Part shown: one piece after another, positions 6,827 to 8,010 of the stretch
How the letters are laid out: every line of letters begins with the position of its first letter
Numbering within the stretch: the stretch's first letter is position 1
Assembly (NCBI GenBank): GCA_913042885.1
Contig: CAJWLW010000224.1
Span: 1 to 8,010 of the forward strand
DNA from: an uncultured Lentisphaeria bacterium
GTDB taxonomy: Bacteria; Verrucomicrobiota; Lentisphaeria; JABSQK01; CAJWLW01
DNA: 8,010 nt
Direction of reading: 5' to 3'
Notes under the pieces: generated by a model
The model's database searches: none
What the model was told of the DNA's origin: nothing
The model's input: the letters and a program-made list of their open reading frames with translations, nothing else
Program-made: the position numbers and the translations under genes

Positions 6827-7597
6827 TCAGTCACGTGGACGAACCATCTGCTGCGCGATGATTCCGCCGTCAACGTACAACATGTGTCCGGTGATGTAGC
6901 GGGCCATGGGCGAGGCAAGGAAGACTGCTGCACCGGCTATGTCGTCGGGTTCACCGATGCGGCCGAGTGGAATTTGCGATCTCATCAATTCCTGCAATTC
7001 CGGGTTGCTGCTGGAGGCGTAGTCGTTGAGGCGGGTTTTGACGAGGCCTGGTCCAATGCCGTTGACACGAATCCCATCCTCGGCCAGGGTCACTGCCAGT
7101 GATCGTACCAGCATTAAAATGGCGCCTTTGCTTGTATCATACAGGACCGATTCTCTCTCCGCCTGCATTGAATTGGTGGAGCCCGTGCAAAGAATGCAGG
7201 CGTCGCAGTTTCGTTTGCCAACCAACCGGGCAAATGCCTGTGACGTGAAATATGACGATCGAACGTTGACGTCGAAGGTCATTGCGAAATCTTCAACAGT
7301 CGCATCCCGAAACGGGCCACCGACATCTGACGCCGCATTATTGACGAGGCAATCGAGGCCGCCGAGTCGCTCGAAGGCGGCACCCACCAGCGCTTGGCAG
7401 GCTTCCACTGAGGACAGGTCGGTCTCGATGAAGTGACATTCCCCGAATTCCTCCAACTCTGCAAGCGCTGCGCTGCCGGTATCCGGTTCATTGGAATTGA
7501 TCACGACTCGTGCGCCTGCTTTGAGCATCGCTGCCGCCATTGCCTTGCCAATTCCGGAAGTACTGCCGGTGATGAGGATTTTTTGATCGTTAAGCAT
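6827..7597 (-). CDS. Short-chain dehydrogenase/reductase (classical SDR)
   Basis: Encodes 256 residues, the normal length for a classical SDR. The cofactor motif TGSTSGIG is at 10-17 and LVNNAAS, the NNAG-type motif, is at about 84-90. Asn111 (DVNVRSS), Ser140 or Ser143 (CTGSTNS), Tyr153 and Lys157 (YDTSKG) form the catalytic set. RVNGIGPGLVKT at 177-188 and the C-terminal YITGHMLYVDGG also fit the family. The segment after the second strand (INSNEPDTG) has neither a clear Asp for NAD nor a clear Arg pair for NADP, so cofactor choice is open. It would interconvert a hydroxyl and a ketone on a small substrate, plausibly one that the neighbouring PhyH and Gfo/Idh/MocA enzymes also handle. The start at 7597 has only a weak GGGA site upstream. 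The in-frame sequence after its stop stays open for 33 codons. Confidence 0.92.
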   Translation of the reverse strand: MLNDQKILITGSTSGIGKAMAAAMLKAGARVVINSNEPDTGSAALAELEEFGECHFIETDLSSVEACQALVGAAFERLGGLDCLVNNAASDVGGPFRDATVEDFAMTFDVNVRSSYFTSQAFARLVGKRNCDACILCTGSTNSMQAERESVLYDTSKGAILMLVRSLAVTLAEDGIRVNGIGPGLVKTRLNDYASSSNPELQELMRSQIPLGRIGEPDDIAGAAVFLASPMARYITGHMLYVDGGIIAQQMVRPRD

Positions 7598-7633
7598 CGT
7601 GGTGTCCCGATTGTTTGAGCGACTGCCCAGAAG

Positions 7634-7999
7634 TTACTCTGTGCCATTGCCCGGTGCCAACGTCAGATACCTGCCGAAAGACGAGTAATGAGTTGTTGGC
7701 CCAATGCCAGACAAAGCGCTGGCAACCCCGACACCTGTGATGATGTCATTGGCCGGGTTGGCATTCGATCCGTTCCACTTCGATTGCTCCGGAGACCAGG
7801 TCGAGGGATCCAGACCGTGTCGCAGTGGGCGCCGAAAAGGGCAAAGCTCATGGTCAATCTGGTCATCGGTTGCATCGATCAGTTCCAGCGCTCCCCGGTG
7901 CAACGGCAGGACTAAACAAACGATCAGCCGCGGACAGTGCCGGATCGGCCGCACAGTTTTGAGTTGTGCCGAATGCGGTAAACCATCGGGATTATTCAA
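7634..7999 (-). pseudogene. Degraded open frame carrying a PhyH-derived segment
   Basis: The 413 bases right of the SDR start hold no gene with a convincing start. One minus-strand frame is open for 121 codons from a TTG at 7999 to a TAA at 7634-7636. Its middle reads LHRGALELIDATDDQIDHE, which aligns with LRRVCGELIAETDDQIDRE of the complete PhyH protein (about residues 39-57), in the same frame as the DNA match. The sequence after it (including ANDIITGVGVASALSGIGP) does not resemble PhyH and is not recognised. No PhyH N-terminus or metal-binding motif is present in any frame. I read this as debris of a second phyH-like gene joined to unrelated sequence. A small functional gene with a TTG start is a less likely alternative. 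Confidence 0.4.
7846..7886 (-). repeat. Diverged partial copy of the phyH gene (partner at 6449-6489)
   Basis: Bases 7846-7886 align without gaps to 6449-6489 inside the PhyH gene with 36 of 41 identical positions by hand count. The two are in the same orientation, about 1.4 kb apart, on either side of the SDR gene. Both encode the same reading frame (ELIDATDDQIDHE against ELIAETDDQIDRE). Outside this block the similarity fades quickly on both sides. It most likely marks an old duplication, or a second related phyH gene that was lost except for this piece. Confidence 0.6.
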
Positions 8000-8010
8000 T
8001 CCTGTTCATG

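Noticed and set aside
7688..7730. TGCCAG/CTGGCA inverted repeat as a terminator or operator
   Set aside because: Six base pairs with an eight-base loop and no T run; common by chance at this base composition.

Overview
The window looks like a piece of an uncultured, moderately to highly GC-rich bacterial genome. The gene content (a very large secreted GH42-like glycosidase, a Gfo/Idh/MocA oxidoreductase, a PhyH-type dioxygenase and an SDR) is a mix often met in Planctomycetes and other PVC bacteria, Hydrogenedentes, Latescibacteria and Poribacteria. This is a guess from gene content only; no rRNA or other marker gene is present. No complete mobile element, CRISPR array, tRNA or rRNA was seen.

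Left half, plus strand: the last 58 codons of a probable CgeB-like glycosyltransferase (1-177) are followed after 13 bases by a 1276-residue exported protein (191-4021). It combines an N-terminal amidotransferase-like domain, beta-sandwich domains, a GH42-like catalytic region with a GDE motif, a second amidotransferase-like (trimerisation-like) domain and a C-terminal beta-sandwich. A hairpin followed by a short T run (4094-4127) probably ends this unit.

Right half, minus strand, read right to left: an SDR dehydrogenase (7597-6827), a PhyH-family Fe(II)/2-oxoglutarate dioxygenase (6620-5862) and a Gfo/Idh/MocA NAD(P)-dependent oxidoreductase (5762-4533). Gaps of about 100 to 200 bases separate them, so they may be one transcript or separate ones. 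Together they could supply hydroxylation and alcohol/ketone redox steps for a small molecule such as a sugar, cyclitol or organic acid. The substrate cannot be read from the sequence.

The spaces between the minus-strand genes are not clean. After the oxidoreductase stop the same frame stays open for another 123 codons and encodes what looks like the C-terminus of a secreted protein with a calcium-loop motif. After the SDR stop the same frame stays open for 33 codons. The right end (7598-8010) holds no clear gene but contains a 41-base stretch matching an internal part of the neighbouring phyH gene at 36 of 41 positions, apparently the debris of a second phyH copy. The right side therefore looks like an accessory region with gene decay. 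I found no convincing complete novel system; the post-stop remnants and the phyH debris are the most unusual signals.
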